DNA of 33,325 nucleotides from an uncultured Bacilli bacterium. Lineage in GTDB: Bacteria > Bacillota_I > Bacilli_A > RF39 > UBA660. A program made the position numbers and the translations under genes. The notes under the pieces are model-generated. The model saw only the letters and a program-made list of their open reading frames with translations. It ran no database searches and was not told where the DNA came from. Each line of letters starts with the position of its first letter. Position 1 is the first letter of the stretch. Below are positions 23,999 to 33,325 of the stretch, one piece after another. The stretch is from NCBI GenBank assembly GCA_949451605.1, contig CASTSB010000003.1, positions 1 to 33,325 on the forward strand, given 5' to 3'.

Positions 23999-24006
23999 GA
24001 TATAAT
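23979..24006 (+). promoter_or_regulatory. Promoter of the first putative metallopeptidase gene
   Basis: TTGACT, a 16-bp spacer and TGATATAAT (extended -10, 23998-24006). The -35 lies in the terminator hairpin of the preceding gene. The leader is about 17 nt. Confidence 0.75.
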
Positions 24007-24029
24007 CTTATTAGAATAGGAGTAGCTAT

Positions 24030-25106
24030 ATGAGTAATTTAGAAACTGTTTTAAATAATTTAAAAGATAATTATAAATTAAGAAAATTAACTAAAAATAA
24101 AACCATAATAAGAGAAACTCCAATCTATAATGATTTTGAATATATAAAAGAAATAAATATCAGTACAAATTTATCTTTTAATAAATATAAAAATATAATT
24201 CAAGAATTTAAAGATATTTTTAATAACAAATTTGATGAAAATAACGCACTTAATTTAAATAGAAATCTTTCTACACTAAAAATAGAAGAAAATAGTATTG
24301 CAGATTTTTTTGAAAATAGTAATGTTTGTGGATTATATAAACCAAGAAAAAATAAAATAAACTTAATTATGAAAAATAATAAAGAATATGAAGAATTGAA
24401 ATCTACTTTAAATCATGAACTTCTTCATATGGCTAGCTGTAAAAATAGTGAATTTGATGGGCTTTCTCAAAATGTTCATGGTTTTTTTTATAAAACAACT
24501 GTTGGGAGTAGTTTAGATGAAGGATACACTGAATTACTAAATCAAAGATATTTTACAAAAGTTATTAATAATAATGTTTATAAATATGAAAGATCATTTG
24601 CAAGTGGTATTGAAAAAATAGTTGGAAAAGAGGTTATGGAAAAATGCTATTTTCAAGCAGATCTATTTAACTTGATTAAAAATATTTCATTTTATAATAA
24701 TGATTTAAATGAAATAACTGATCTTTTAGTACGAATGGAATTATTTACTAAAAAAAAGAAAACTGAAAGTGAAGCCTTTGATATTCGCTTAAAAATTGGA
24801 AATATTTATAAACAAAAACTTGATTTACAACTCAGTTTAGGATTAATAGATAGAAATGAATATGAAAAGAAAAAATTTCTTCATGTTGACGAATATACTA
24901 AATCAAATACTACCTATAGTGAGGATGCAAAGATTATAGAATTAAATAAAGTTTATCTAATCGATGATAACGGGCAAACTCATTATTTAAAAAAGTCTAA
25001 ATTTCCTGTCCATTTCACTCCAGATGAAAAAGATATTTCAGCTTCTGATTTACTAGCTATAGAAAATAATAAAGAAAACTTGAATCAAAGTAAAAACACA
25101 ATATAA
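24030..25106 (+). CDS. Uncharacterised HExxH protein, putative zinc metallopeptidase (paralogue 1)
   Basis: I do not recognise a named family. The 358-residue protein has no signal peptide or membrane segment. It carries HELLH (129-133), the zincin zinc-binding motif, and DEGYTELLNQRYF from residue 163, whose glutamates (E164, E168) could supply the third zinc ligand as in gluzincins. The N-terminal 100 residues are charged and helical. The C-terminal part includes a LDLQLSLGLIDRNEYEKKKFLHVDEY-type helical segment. The next gene is a paralogue with the same motifs at the same spacing. AGGAG precedes the ATG by 7 nt. Peptidase activity is inferred from the motif pair only. Confidence 0.8.
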   Translation: MSNLETVLNNLKDNYKLRKLTKNKTIIRETPIYNDFEYIKEINISTNLSFNKYKNIIQEFKDIFNNKFDENNALNLNRNLSTLKIEENSIADFFENSNVCGLYKPRKNKINLIMKNNKEYEELKSTLNHELLHMASCKNSEFDGLSQNVHGFFYKTTVGSSLDEGYTELLNQRYFTKVINNNVYKYERSFASGIEKIVGKEVMEKCYFQADLFNLIKNISFYNNDLNEITDLLVRMELFTKKKKTESEAFDIRLKIGNIYKQKLDLQLSLGLIDRNEYEKKKFLHVDEYTKSNTTYSEDAKIIELNKVYLIDDNGQTHYLKKSKFPVHFTPDEKDISASDLLAIENNKENLNQSKNTI

Positions 25107-25134
25107 GAAGATATATAAAAAATCTTCTTTTTTT
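25105..25134 (+). terminator. Terminator between the two metallopeptidase paralogues
   Basis: Stem AAGAAGAT (25105-25112) / ATCTTCTT (25122-25129) with a nine-base loop and T-run to 25134. Its first bases are the end of the TAA stop, and its last T begins the TGATATACT promoter. Confidence 0.8.
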
Positions 25135-25142
25135 GATATACT
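25134..25142 (+). promoter_or_regulatory. Extended -10 promoter of the second metallopeptidase gene and ligA
   Basis: TGATATACT directly following the terminator T-run; no clear -35. The leader is about 17 nt, with GGAG at 25154-25157. This is the only promoter seen upstream of ligA. Confidence 0.6.
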
Positions 25143-25165
25143 TTAAAAGAAGTGGAGTGCATATT

Positions 25166-28181
<3,016 letters not shown>

Positions 28182-28184
28182 AAT

Positions 28185-28213
28185 TTGATTAATTACTAAT
28201 TTTGTGGTATAAT
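28185..28213 (+). promoter_or_regulatory. Promoter of the SGNH-like operon
   Basis: TTGATT, a 17-bp spacer, then TGGTATAAT (full extended -10). Leader about 20 nt, with GGGGGA at 28225-28230. Confidence 0.75.
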
Positions 28214-28239
28214 AAGGCAACTATGGGGGACTAGATATA

Positions 28240-29382
28240 ATGGATAAAATAAGACAGTGTAATATAGAAGTTGCTGAAAAACTAAGTAAATTTGGAATTA
28301 AAAATTTAAACATAACAAGTATAGGTAATTCTATTGCATCAGGTTATTCTATGTTAAGAGAAATTAAACCACTTCTTTACTATAATGAAACTCAAAAAGA
28401 AGATTTTAAAAGCCAAAGAATAAATTTAGAAACATATCACTTTGCAAGAGCAGAAGATAATTGTGATGCTAAAACTTATGAATGGCTATTAAAAAATATT
28501 TCATTAGAAGAAGTTAATAAACTTAACTGGATAGATTATAATGGTAACCATTTACCAATTATGAAAAATGAAAATGGCGACTTTCTTGGTATGACAGCAG
28601 AAATGAAAGAAAAATATTTTCCAGTAAATCCTAAAAATAATTTAAATATCAAGGATATTTTAACACCAACTAGTACTACTGCTAATATAGTAGTATATAA
28701 TGGTGGAACAGGATCTGTTTTAGATAATCTATCAAGAGGTGGATGTCATATTTCTACCTATGGCTTTGAAAAAGATATTCATTCAGTAGATGCTATTATG
28801 AGAGAAATTTCATTTCTTAACGAAAAATCTACTCCACATAACTATACCCAAGTATATTTATGTGGAGCACCTAAATACTTTTTACCTGTTACCAATTCTT
28901 TAAACAACAAATTAAAACATATCGCAAAAAAATATGCTAATGTCTCATATGTAGAGCCTGCACATGTTAATTTAATTCAAAAAAATGCTATTAATAAATT
29001 AGGTGTAGATTTCCATTATGATAAAGAAGGATATAAAATTCTTAATTTAAATATTATGAATAAAATAAAAGAAGAATATGTCATAAATGAATCTGTCATA
29101 ACACTTTCTCGTGTATTTAAATATCTTAATGAAGAATGGTTTGAGAAATCAAATCCTAAAAAGGCATCTGAACAAAAAGAAGAAAGAAAAGAATTATTCA
29201 CAAATATTATAGAATATAAAATAGATAATTTATCTAATTTAGGAGAAGACGTATCCTTATTTATCAAAAAAACAAAAGATAATATCAAAGAAAATCAAGC
29301 TCATGATTATTATGATATGACAAAAAGCATTCAAGCAATTAAATTACTTGACACTATTGAAAAAAGATATGTAAAAAAATAA
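28240..29382 (+). CDS. SGNH/GDSL-hydrolase-like protein
   Basis: A cytoplasmic-looking protein of 380 residues with no signal peptide. The N-terminal block reads SIGNSIASG (Ser31), a GNS variant of the GDS nucleophile motif. A YNGGTGS segment (153-159) may serve as the Gly/Asn oxyanion block. Block V is VDFHYDKEGYKI with Asp257 and His259, the DxH dyad followed by the usual glycine. These three blocks in order support an SGNH-fold esterase or acyl-hydrolase. The C-terminal 100 residues are charged helices. It heads an operon with a single-pass membrane protein and a small protein. The absence of a secretion signal is unusual, and the substrate is unknown. Confidence 0.7.
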   Translation: MDKIRQCNIEVAEKLSKFGIKNLNITSIGNSIASGYSMLREIKPLLYYNETQKEDFKSQRINLETYHFARAEDNCDAKTYEWLLKNISLEEVNKLNWIDYNGNHLPIMKNENGDFLGMTAEMKEKYFPVNPKNNLNIKDILTPTSTTANIVVYNGGTGSVLDNLSRGGCHISTYGFEKDIHSVDAIMREISFLNEKSTPHNYTQVYLCGAPKYFLPVTNSLNNKLKHIAKKYANVSYVEPAHVNLIQKNAINKLGVDFHYDKEGYKILNLNIMNKIKEEYVINESVITLSRVFKYLNEEWFEKSNPKKASEQKEERKELFTNIIEYKIDNLSNLGEDVSLFIKKTKDNIKENQAHDYYDMTKSIQAIKLLDTIEKRYVKK

Positions 29383-29403
29383 TAGCAAATAGGGAGGAAT
29401 TTT

Positions 29404-30261
29404 ATGTTAAATTTATTTAAAAGAAATAAAGAAACTTTTGAAGATTTAGAAGTATATGATGATTTAGAAGAAATAGAAGACATTGAAAGTATTGAAGAAC
29501 CTATTATTTATAAAGAAATAAAAGATGAAGATACAAAAGAAGATCTACAAAACTATTCTTTAGAAGAAGATGACTTATCAGATGAATCATTAGATGATTT
29601 TAATTATGATGAAGAACCATTAAACTATGAATTATCAAATAAAAATAGAAAAAATAAAGCCAAGCTTATAATAAATATTATTTTCTTCTCAGTAATTATT
29701 ATTCTTTCTATGATATCAATTGATGTTATATCTGTATCTAGATATAATAAAGGCCCATTTTTTGCAATCAAGACAAAAACTTATAAAGATGGTGGCACAA
29801 AAGAATATTATGGTTTTGGATATAAAGTAATTAAATATAATCAAATTCAAGGAAGACGTGATATAGAACTAGGTACATATAGTCTAAAGTATAATGCTAC
29901 TCCAATAGATATAAAGGATATTGATTTAGCAATTGAATTTTTAGAGTCAAGCGAAGAAACATCTCTTAAGTATTACAAAAAGTTCTTAAGGCTTTCAAGT
30001 GAAATTAAAAGCATTAATCAAAAAGAAAATCAATTGGTTTTAGAATATCCTGATGAAGATAAAAAATATACTTTTACAATTTATTGTTCTATGGCTGATA
30101 AGAATTCTAATATAGAAATATTTAGTAAAAAAGATCAAGTACAAGTTTTAGGAACTGTAGAAAAATTTGCTCTTAAAGATAAAAAGAATTCTAATAGAGT
30201 TTATTTAAGTAACTGTTTTGCTGAAACTATAGATCAAAAAGATATAGTAGAAATTGATTAA
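29404..30261 (+). CDS. Single-pass membrane protein with very acidic cytoplasmic N-terminus, unknown function
   Basis: I do not recognise a family. The 285-residue protein begins with about 80 residues extremely rich in Asp and Glu (for example DLEEIEDIESIEEP). A short basic stretch (NRKNKAK), one membrane segment (about 88-110) and a roughly 170-residue domain follow. The basic residues before the helix suggest the acidic part is inside and the C-terminal domain outside. That domain has GTKEYYGFGYKVIKYNQ, resembling small secreted beta-rich modules. GGGAGG precedes the ATG by 6 nt. It lies 21 bp after the SGNH-like gene and 13 bp before the next small gene, so all three are co-transcribed. 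Confidence 0.8.
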   Translation: MLNLFKRNKETFEDLEVYDDLEEIEDIESIEEPIIYKEIKDEDTKEDLQNYSLEEDDLSDESLDDFNYDEEPLNYELSNKNRKNKAKLIINIIFFSVIIILSMISIDVISVSRYNKGPFFAIKTKTYKDGGTKEYYGFGYKVIKYNQIQGRRDIELGTYSLKYNATPIDIKDIDLAIEFLESSEETSLKYYKKFLRLSSEIKSINQKENQLVLEYPDEDKKYTFTIYCSMADKNSNIEIFSKKDQVQVLGTVEKFALKDKKNSNRVYLSNCFAETIDQKDIVEID

Positions 30262-30274
30262 AAAGGAGATTTTT

Positions 30275-30520
30275 ATGAATTCTAAAGATGCGCTAAAAGT
30301 TGCTAAAAAAATGTTAGAAGATAAAAAAATAAATACTAATCAAGAATATTTAGAAACTATTCAATATATGATGAGTTTAGTAGATTGTGAAAAAGAAAAA
30401 AAGATAAAAAAAGAAATATCTAAAATAATTTCCAAATATTCAGGTAGTAAATTAGAAGGACTTCAAGAAGTTGATAGATCTTTTGGATTTAATCATACTA
30501 AAAGAAAAAAGCTAAAATAA
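30275..30520 (+). CDS. Small basic protein of unknown function
   Basis: An 81-residue, lysine-rich, probably all-helical cytoplasmic protein, not recognised. I start it at the ATG at 30275, because AAGGAG lies 6 nt upstream and an earlier in-frame start at 30254 would overlap the previous gene. It is the last gene of the SGNH-like operon and its stop directly abuts the terminator. Confidence 0.75.
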   Translation: MNSKDALKVAKKMLEDKKINTNQEYLETIQYMMSLVDCEKEKKIKKEISKIISKYSGSKLEGLQEVDRSFGFNHTKRKKLK

Positions 30521-30554
30521 GAAAGTATTTGCAAGTTGAATACTTTCTTTTTTT
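30521..30554 (+). terminator. Terminator of the SGNH-like operon
   Basis: Perfect nine-base stem GAAAGTATT/AATACTTTC with a nine-base loop and seven T, starting on the base after the stop codon. Confidence 0.88.
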
Positions 30555-30561
30555 CCTTTAA

Positions 30562-30590
30562 TTTACAACTAAATTCATTAGTGATATAAT
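30562..30590 (+). promoter_or_regulatory. Promoter of gatCAB
   Basis: TTTACA, a 17-bp spacer and TGATATAAT (extended -10). The leader is about 20 nt, with AAGGAGGAG at 30602-30610. Confidence 0.78.
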
Positions 30591-30616
30591 AAAACAAGTT
30601 GAAGGAGGAGACTTTA

Positions 30617-30925
30617 ATGAATGACAAATTATCTCGTGAAGAAGTACTTCATGTAGCAGAACTTGCAAAAATAAAAGTAACTGAGGAAGAAATAGAAAAA
30701 TTCCAAGTGGAATTAAAAAAAATATTAAATGATGTTGAAAAAATAAATGATGTAAAAGGCTATGATGATGACATCTTAATTGCACCATGGAGTAGAAAGA
30801 CAACTTTAAGAGAAGATAAAGAAGAAGAAATGCTACAGCCAAAAGTAGTAATAGAAACTGCACCACGTCACTCTGGAAACTATATAGAAGTTCCAGTAGT
30901 AATATCAGAGGGGGTCTCTGCATAA
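30617..30925 (+). CDS. gatC: Aspartyl/glutamyl-tRNA amidotransferase subunit C
   Basis: GatC is the small subunit that clamps GatA and GatB together in the complex converting Glu-tRNA(Gln) and Asp-tRNA(Asn) to the amide forms. At 102 residues it has the usual size and pattern: LSREEVLHVAELAKIKVTEEE at the N-terminus, then the PWSRKTTLREDK segment, and GNYIEVPVVIS at the end (family consensus FF.VP.V). I start at ATG 30617 because a TTG at 30599 lies before the strong AAGGAGGAG. The gatA ATG follows one base after its stop. Confidence 0.93.
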   Translation: MNDKLSREEVLHVAELAKIKVTEEEIEKFQVELKKILNDVEKINDVKGYDDDILIAPWSRKTTLREDKEEEMLQPKVVIETAPRHSGNYIEVPVVISEGVSA

Positions 30926-30926
30926 T

Positions 30927-32375
30927 ATGAGATATTTAAATAAAGATATTAAAACTATTCATGAATTATTAAAAAATAAAACTATTAAACCTATTGACTT
31001 AGTAAATGAAGCAATCGAAAGAATTGAAAATAGTACGCAAAATGCATATATTACGTTAAATAAAGAAGAAGCTAGAAAAAAAGCAATCGAATTAGAAGGA
31101 AAAGAAGTAGATAATATTTTATTTGGTCTACCAATTGCAGTTAAAGATAACATTATAACTAAGGATTTACTTACAACTTGCGGTTCTCATATGTTAGATA
31201 ATTTTATACCTATTTATGATGCAACAATTGTTGAAAAAATAAAAGATAAAAATATGATTATAATTGGTAAAACAAATATGGATGAGTTTGCTATGGGGTC
31301 ATCTAGTCGTACAAGTTATTTTGGTGCTCCAAGAAATCCTTGGAATGAAGAAAAAATCTCCGGAGGTTCATCAGGAGGTTCAGCATCCACTATAGCTAAT
31401 CGTGATGTTTTATTTGCACTAGGTTCAGATACAGGTGGTTCAATTAGACAACCAGCAAGCTATACAGGAATAGTAGGTATGAAACCAACTTATGGAAGAA
31501 TATCAAGATATGGATTAGTAGCTTTTGCATCAAGCCTAGATCAAATTGGTCCAATGACAAAAAATGTATATGAAAATGCACTTCTATTAAATGCTATAGT
31601 AGGAGAAGATGAAAAAGATTTAACTTCTGCTAGAAAACCCGAAGAAGATTTTACAAGATATATCGGTAAAGAAATAAATGGAATGAAAATAGCTGTTCCA
31701 AATTATTTAATGAGTGATATTGTTTCTAGTGAAATTAAAGATAGCATAAAAGAAACTATTGAGATGTTAAAAAAAGAAGGCGCTATAGTAGAATACGTAG
31801 ATGTTAAATATTTAGAGAATGCTGTTACACTATATCAAATTATAGCCATGGGAGAAGCTAGTTCTAATCTTGCTAGATTTGATGGTATAAGATTTGGTCA
31901 TTCTTGTGAAAATCCAAAAGATGTAGAAGAATTATATTATGAAACAAGAAGAGAAGGTTTTGGAGACGAAGTAAAAAGACGTATCATGGTCGGATCTTAT
32001 TTATTAAGTGGAGAAAATGCAAAAGATTATTATAATAAAGCATTATCTATCAGAGATGATATGAAAAAAGAATTTGAAAACACTTTTAAAAATTATGATT
32101 TAATAATTGGTCCTACCACAACTACTACAGCTTATAATATAACTGATCCAATGGACGATCCACTAAAAAGTTTTATGGATGATGTTTTAGTTATACCAGT
32201 TAATATGGCTGGATTACCAGGTTTAAATATTCCAGTAGGGTTTGACAAAAATCACATGCCAATAGGAATGCAAATAATTGGAAATGCATTTGAAGAAGCA
32301 AAAATATATCAATTAGCAAGCTTTATTGAAAATAAATTAAATCTTGAATTAAATCCAAATGGAGGTGAAGAATAA
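30927..32375 (+). CDS. gatA: Aspartyl/glutamyl-tRNA amidotransferase subunit A
   Basis: GatA is the amidase subunit that releases ammonia from glutamine for the GatCAB complex. The 482-residue length is standard. The amidase Ser-cisSer-Lys triad is Lys73 (IAVKDNI), Ser148 (GGSSGGSA) and Ser172 (SDTGGSIRQPA), with spacing identical to the known enzyme. The C-terminal GLPGLNIPVGF motif is also present. A GAGGGGG site lies inside the end of gatC. Its TAA overlaps the ATG of gatB by one base. Confidence 0.98.
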   Translation: MRYLNKDIKTIHELLKNKTIKPIDLVNEAIERIENSTQNAYITLNKEEARKKAIELEGKEVDNILFGLPIAVKDNIITKDLLTTCGSHMLDNFIPIYDATIVEKIKDKNMIIIGKTNMDEFAMGSSSRTSYFGAPRNPWNEEKISGGSSGGSASTIANRDVLFALGSDTGGSIRQPASYTGIVGMKPTYGRISRYGLVAFASSLDQIGPMTKNVYENALLLNAIVGEDEKDLTSARKPEEDFTRYIGKEINGMKIAVPNYLMSDIVSSEIKDSIKETIEMLKKEGAIVEYVDVKYLENAVTLYQIIAMGEASSNLARFDGIRFGHSCENPKDVEELYYETRREGFGDEVKRRIMVGSYLLSGENAKDYYNKALSIRDDMKKEFENTFKNYDLIIGPTTTTTAYNITDPMDDPLKSFMDDVLVIPVNMAGLPGLNIPVGFDKNHMPIGMQIIGNAFEEAKIYQLASFIENKLNLELNPNGGEE

Positions 32376-33325
32376 TGTCTAATTATATACCAACTATAGG
32401 TGTAGAAGTACACGTTGAATTAAAGACTAAAACAAAGATATTTTCACCTTCTATAAACGGTTATGGTCAAATGGCAAATTCCTTAACTAATGTAGTTGAT
32501 CTTGGATATCCAGGAACATTACCTACTTTAAATAAGGAAGTATTTAATTTAGCGATAAAAGCCGCTACTGTACTTAATTGTAAAATTAGAAGAGAAATGC
32601 ATTTTGATAGAAAAAACTATTTTTATCCCGATAATCCAAAAAATTATCAAATAACTCAAGCTAGAACTCCTATTGGTTATGACGGATATGTTGAAATAGA
32701 AGTAGATGGAAAAACTAAAAAAATAGAAATAGAAGAAATGCATATTGAAGAAGATACTTGTAAAAGTACTCACCGTGGTACTAAGACTTTACTAGACTTT
32801 AATAGAGCTGGAGTACCTCTAATAGAAATAGTTACAAAACCATGTATTTCAAGTAGCACTGAAGCAAAACTTTACTTAGAAAAGCTAAAAGAATTATTAT
32901 ACTATTGTGATATTAGCGATTGTAAAATGGAAGAAGGTTCTATGAGAGCTGATGCTAATGTCTCTATTAGAAAAAGCGAAAAAGATCCATTTGGTACAAA
33001 AGTTGAAATTAAAAATATAGGTTCAATTTCAAATGTAGGAGTAAGTATCGAAAAAGAAATTTCACGTCAAGAAAAACTTTTAGAAAATGGCGAAGCTTTC
33101 AAAGAACAAACTCGTAGATATGATGATAAATTAGGTGACACTGTTTTAATGCGTGTTAAAGAAACAGGTAATGATTATAGATATTTTCCAGAACCTGATA
33201 TTCCTTTTATTTATATTACTGATGAAATGATTGAAAATGTTAAGAGCACTATTCCAATGCTACCAAATGAAAGAGTAAAAAAATATATAGAAAAAGGAAT
33301 TCCAAAAGTAAATGCTGAAAAATTA
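32375..33325 (+). CDS. gatB: Aspartyl/glutamyl-tRNA amidotransferase subunit B, 3' end beyond the window
   Basis: GatB is the subunit that binds and phosphorylates the misacylated tRNA. The first 317 codons are present and open to the window edge; about 160 more are expected. The start MSNYIPTIGVEVHVELKT matches the family, as do KNYFYPDNPKNYQ, RAGVPLIEIVT, KMEEGSMRADANVS, KVEIKNIGS and DYRYFPEPD. A cysteine stands in IEEDTCKSTH where most relatives have EEDAGK. The ATG overlaps the gatA stop (TAATG), with GGAGGTG 4-10 nt upstream. It is the third gene of the gatCAB operon. Confidence 0.97.
   Translation, partial: MSNYIPTIGVEVHVELKTKTKIFSPSINGYGQMANSLTNVVDLGYPGTLPTLNKEVFNLAIKAATVLNCKIRREMHFDRKNYFYPDNPKNYQITQARTPIGYDGYVEIEVDGKTKKIEIEEMHIEEDTCKSTHRGTKTLLDFNRAGVPLIEIVTKPCISSSTEAKLYLEKLKELLYYCDISDCKMEEGSMRADANVSIRKSEKDPFGTKVEIKNIGSISNVGVSIEKEISRQEKLLENGEAFKEQTRRYDDKLGDTVLMRVKETGNDYRYFPEPDIPFIYITDEMIENVKSTIPMLPNERVKKYIEKGIPKVNAEKL

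Overview
The window is AT-rich, densely packed DNA, roughly 70% A+T by eye, from a low-GC Firmicute-type bacterium. The gene set suggests an uncultured gut lineage of the Bacilli/Erysipelotrichia/RF39 ('Tenericutes'-like) kind. That placement is an inference from gene content, the order pcrA...ligA...gatCAB, the sortase-dependent surface proteins and the strong Shine-Dalgarno sites. The standard bacterial code applies: TGG is tryptophan, and one gene (tsaE) ends in TGA inside an ATGA overlap with tsaB. All other complete genes end in TAA or TAG. I saw no tRNA, rRNA, insertion sequence, prophage or CRISPR array.

Layout. 1-5411: housekeeping genes, a TldD/TldE metalloprotease pair and then tsaE-tsaB-rimI plus tsaD (tRNA t6A modification and ribosomal protein acetylation). 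5451-9317: a three-gene operon of iron-type alcohol dehydrogenase, FIST-domain sensor-like protein and aldehyde dehydrogenase. 9320-13939: a surface-protein locus with a decayed, internally deleted copy (9390-9855) followed by an intact 1319-residue wall-anchored protein (NPCBM, predicted Cys-His-Asp catalytic domain, TPR-like segment, F5/8C, two Ig-like repeats, an 18-bp tandem repeat and a VPNTG anchor). 13922-16446, minus strand: an NMT1/THI5-type ABC importer (binding lipoprotein, ATPase, permease). 16516-17052: a small phosphodiesterase. 17077-19949: thioester-domain adhesin, sortase and multi-pass membrane protein. 19955-33325: the conserved Firmicute backbone pcrA, ligA, gatC, gatA, gatB (cut off by the window end), interrupted by two tandem nucleotidyltransferases, two tandem HExxH putative metallopeptidases, and an SGNH-like protein followed by two genes of unknown function.

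How the genes work together. Two wall-anchored surface proteins and one sortase give the cell a surface-adhesion and surface-processing repertoire. The dehydrogenase operon could interconvert an aldehyde with its alcohol and acid, with the FIST protein as a possible small-molecule sensor. The importer brings in an unidentified small organic molecule.

The most unusual global property is the intergenic architecture. Eight of the twelve terminator hairpins overlap the stop codon of a gene they end, several with the stop in the loop, and two more directly abut it. In several cases the terminator runs straight into, or shares bases with, the next gene's promoter. Promoters are mostly extended -10 types (TGNTATAAT/TATACT), and the predicted 5' leaders are only about 9-25 nt, so the Shine-Dalgarno site lies near the very 5' end of the mRNA.
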